From JAJTDS01 sp964202895 (GTDB lineage: Bacteria; Pseudomonadota; Alphaproteobacteria; Rickettsiales; UBA1997): a DNA stretch of 16,096 nt. Where the stretch lies: positions 1-16,096 of the forward strand of contig CAXNJM010000004.1 of NCBI GenBank assembly GCA_964202895.1. Direction: 5' to 3'. Position numbers and translations under genes: made by a program. The number at the start of each line of letters is the position of its first letter. The first letter of the stretch is position 1. Positions 15,699-16,096 of this stretch are shown piece by piece. The notes under the pieces are model-generated. The model had not been told where the DNA came from. It saw only the letters and a list, made by a program, of their open reading frames with translations, and searched no databases.

Positions 15699-15725
15699 AT
15701 TTTAATAATTTCAAATATCAAAATC

Positions 15726-16094
15726 ATGAATGATAGAAAAGATAAAGAGATTATCGAAGTTAAAGAAGTAGAAGCTGAACGAATTAATAATAACGAAACA
15801 TTTCGTCCCAGATTTAAAGCAATACGCCTAAGCCCACTCTTTCTTGTTGGAATATTAATTTATGTAATTACTGCATTTTGGGGTTTATTTATTTGCTTTG
15901 ATGTAATGAAAGAAGTTTTTGGTCCAATCATTGCTTTTTTAGGATTAATATTTTTTCCATTCATACTCGCCATTGCCCCTTGGTATGCAGCATTAGCTAA
16001 TCATGATTTTTATCCATTACTGATTGTCTATGGTGGCGCACTTTTAGGAACGTTGTGTTTTAAAAATGCAATGAGGTCTGCGTTTAAGCGCTGA
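15726..16094 (+). CDS. small membrane protein of unknown function
   Basis: I do not recognise this 122-residue protein. It has a charged cytoplasmic-type N-terminus of about 35 residues rich in Glu, Lys and Arg. Three hydrophobic segments follow, at about 37-58 (LSPLFLVGILIYVITAFWGLF), 64-88 (with PFILAIAPWYAAL) and 95-112 (YPLLIVYGGALLGTLCF). It then has a short basic tail ending SAFKR. It is complete, with a TGA at 16092-16094. It is transcribed away from the TRAP operon and there is no Shine-Dalgarno. The regular hydrophobic pattern and matching codon style support a real gene. Confidence 0.75.
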   Translation: MNDRKDKEIIEVKEVEAERINNNETFRPRFKAIRLSPLFLVGILIYVITAFWGLFICFDVMKEVFGPIIAFLGLIFFPFILAIAPWYAALANHDFYPLLIVYGGALLGTLCFKNAMRSAFKR

Positions 16095-16096
16095 AG

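Larger units (their letters stand above)
15558..15725. other. 168-bp divergent intergenic region
   Basis: This is the longest non-coding stretch in the window and the likely promoter region for the nine-gene operon (leftward) and the small membrane protein (rightward). It is almost pure A and T. It contains the element shared with the cyclase leader (15581-15602) and a perfect dyad at 15678-15698. I could not identify a convincing TTGACA/TATAAT pair for either direction, and there is no RNA gene. Confidence 0.6.

Noticed and set aside
1..16096. CRISPR array, tRNA or rRNA gene, insertion sequence or prophage
   Set aside because: I saw no regularly spaced repeats, transposase, integrase, cloverleaf or ribosomal RNA sequence; the only long repeat is the nuoE duplication.

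Overview
The window is strongly AT-rich and very compact. Most gene junctions are 1-4 bp overlaps or gaps of a few bases, and few genes have a clear Shine-Dalgarno sequence. It carries an alphaproteobacterial-type nuoA-B-C-D-E-F-G operon and TRAP transporters. Together these suggest a streamlined marine alphaproteobacterium, most likely of the SAR11 (Pelagibacterales) group. This placement is by gene style, not by any search.

Left part (about 1-5473, all minus strand): the promoter-proximal part of the respiratory complex I operon, read right to left as nuoA, nuoB, nuoC, nuoD, nuoE, a second nuoE, nuoF and the start of nuoG, which runs off the left edge. The striking feature is a 648-bp tandem duplication (1548-2195 and 2196-2843) containing all of nuoE plus the last bases of nuoD and the first 12 codons of nuoF. 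The copies differ at only three bases and both nuoE frames are open. nuoA and nuoG each carry a single-base insertion that breaks an otherwise normal frame.

Middle (5585-7045): a secreted TPR-repeat protein (minus) and a divergent zinc-independent NADPH:quinone reductase-like gene (plus, with a one-base insertion), separated by only 32 bp.

Right part (7049-15557, all minus strand): a probable nine-gene catabolic operon in transcription order dctP2-dctQ2-dctM2-cyclase-amidase-dctP1-dctQ1-dctM1-GAF-like protein. Two complete tripartite TRAP importers flank a metal-dependent cyclase-family hydrolase and an amidase-signature hydrolase. The simplest reading is uptake of an amide (perhaps cyclic), followed by ring opening or deformylation and then C-N cleavage. 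The second TRAP system would serve a related or carboxylated compound. The substrate is not known. A perfect GC-rich hairpin between dctP2 and dctQ2 looks like a device for differential expression. A closely similar 22-23 bp sequence lies just upstream of both dctP2 and the cyclase gene, suggesting a shared operator or promoter element. The window ends with a divergent small membrane protein of unknown function (15726-16094).

Five genes (nuoG, nuoA, qor, amidase, dctP1) contain single-base indels with normal coding sequence on both sides. That pattern fits sequencing or assembly error better than gene decay, and it also counsels caution about the nuoE duplication.
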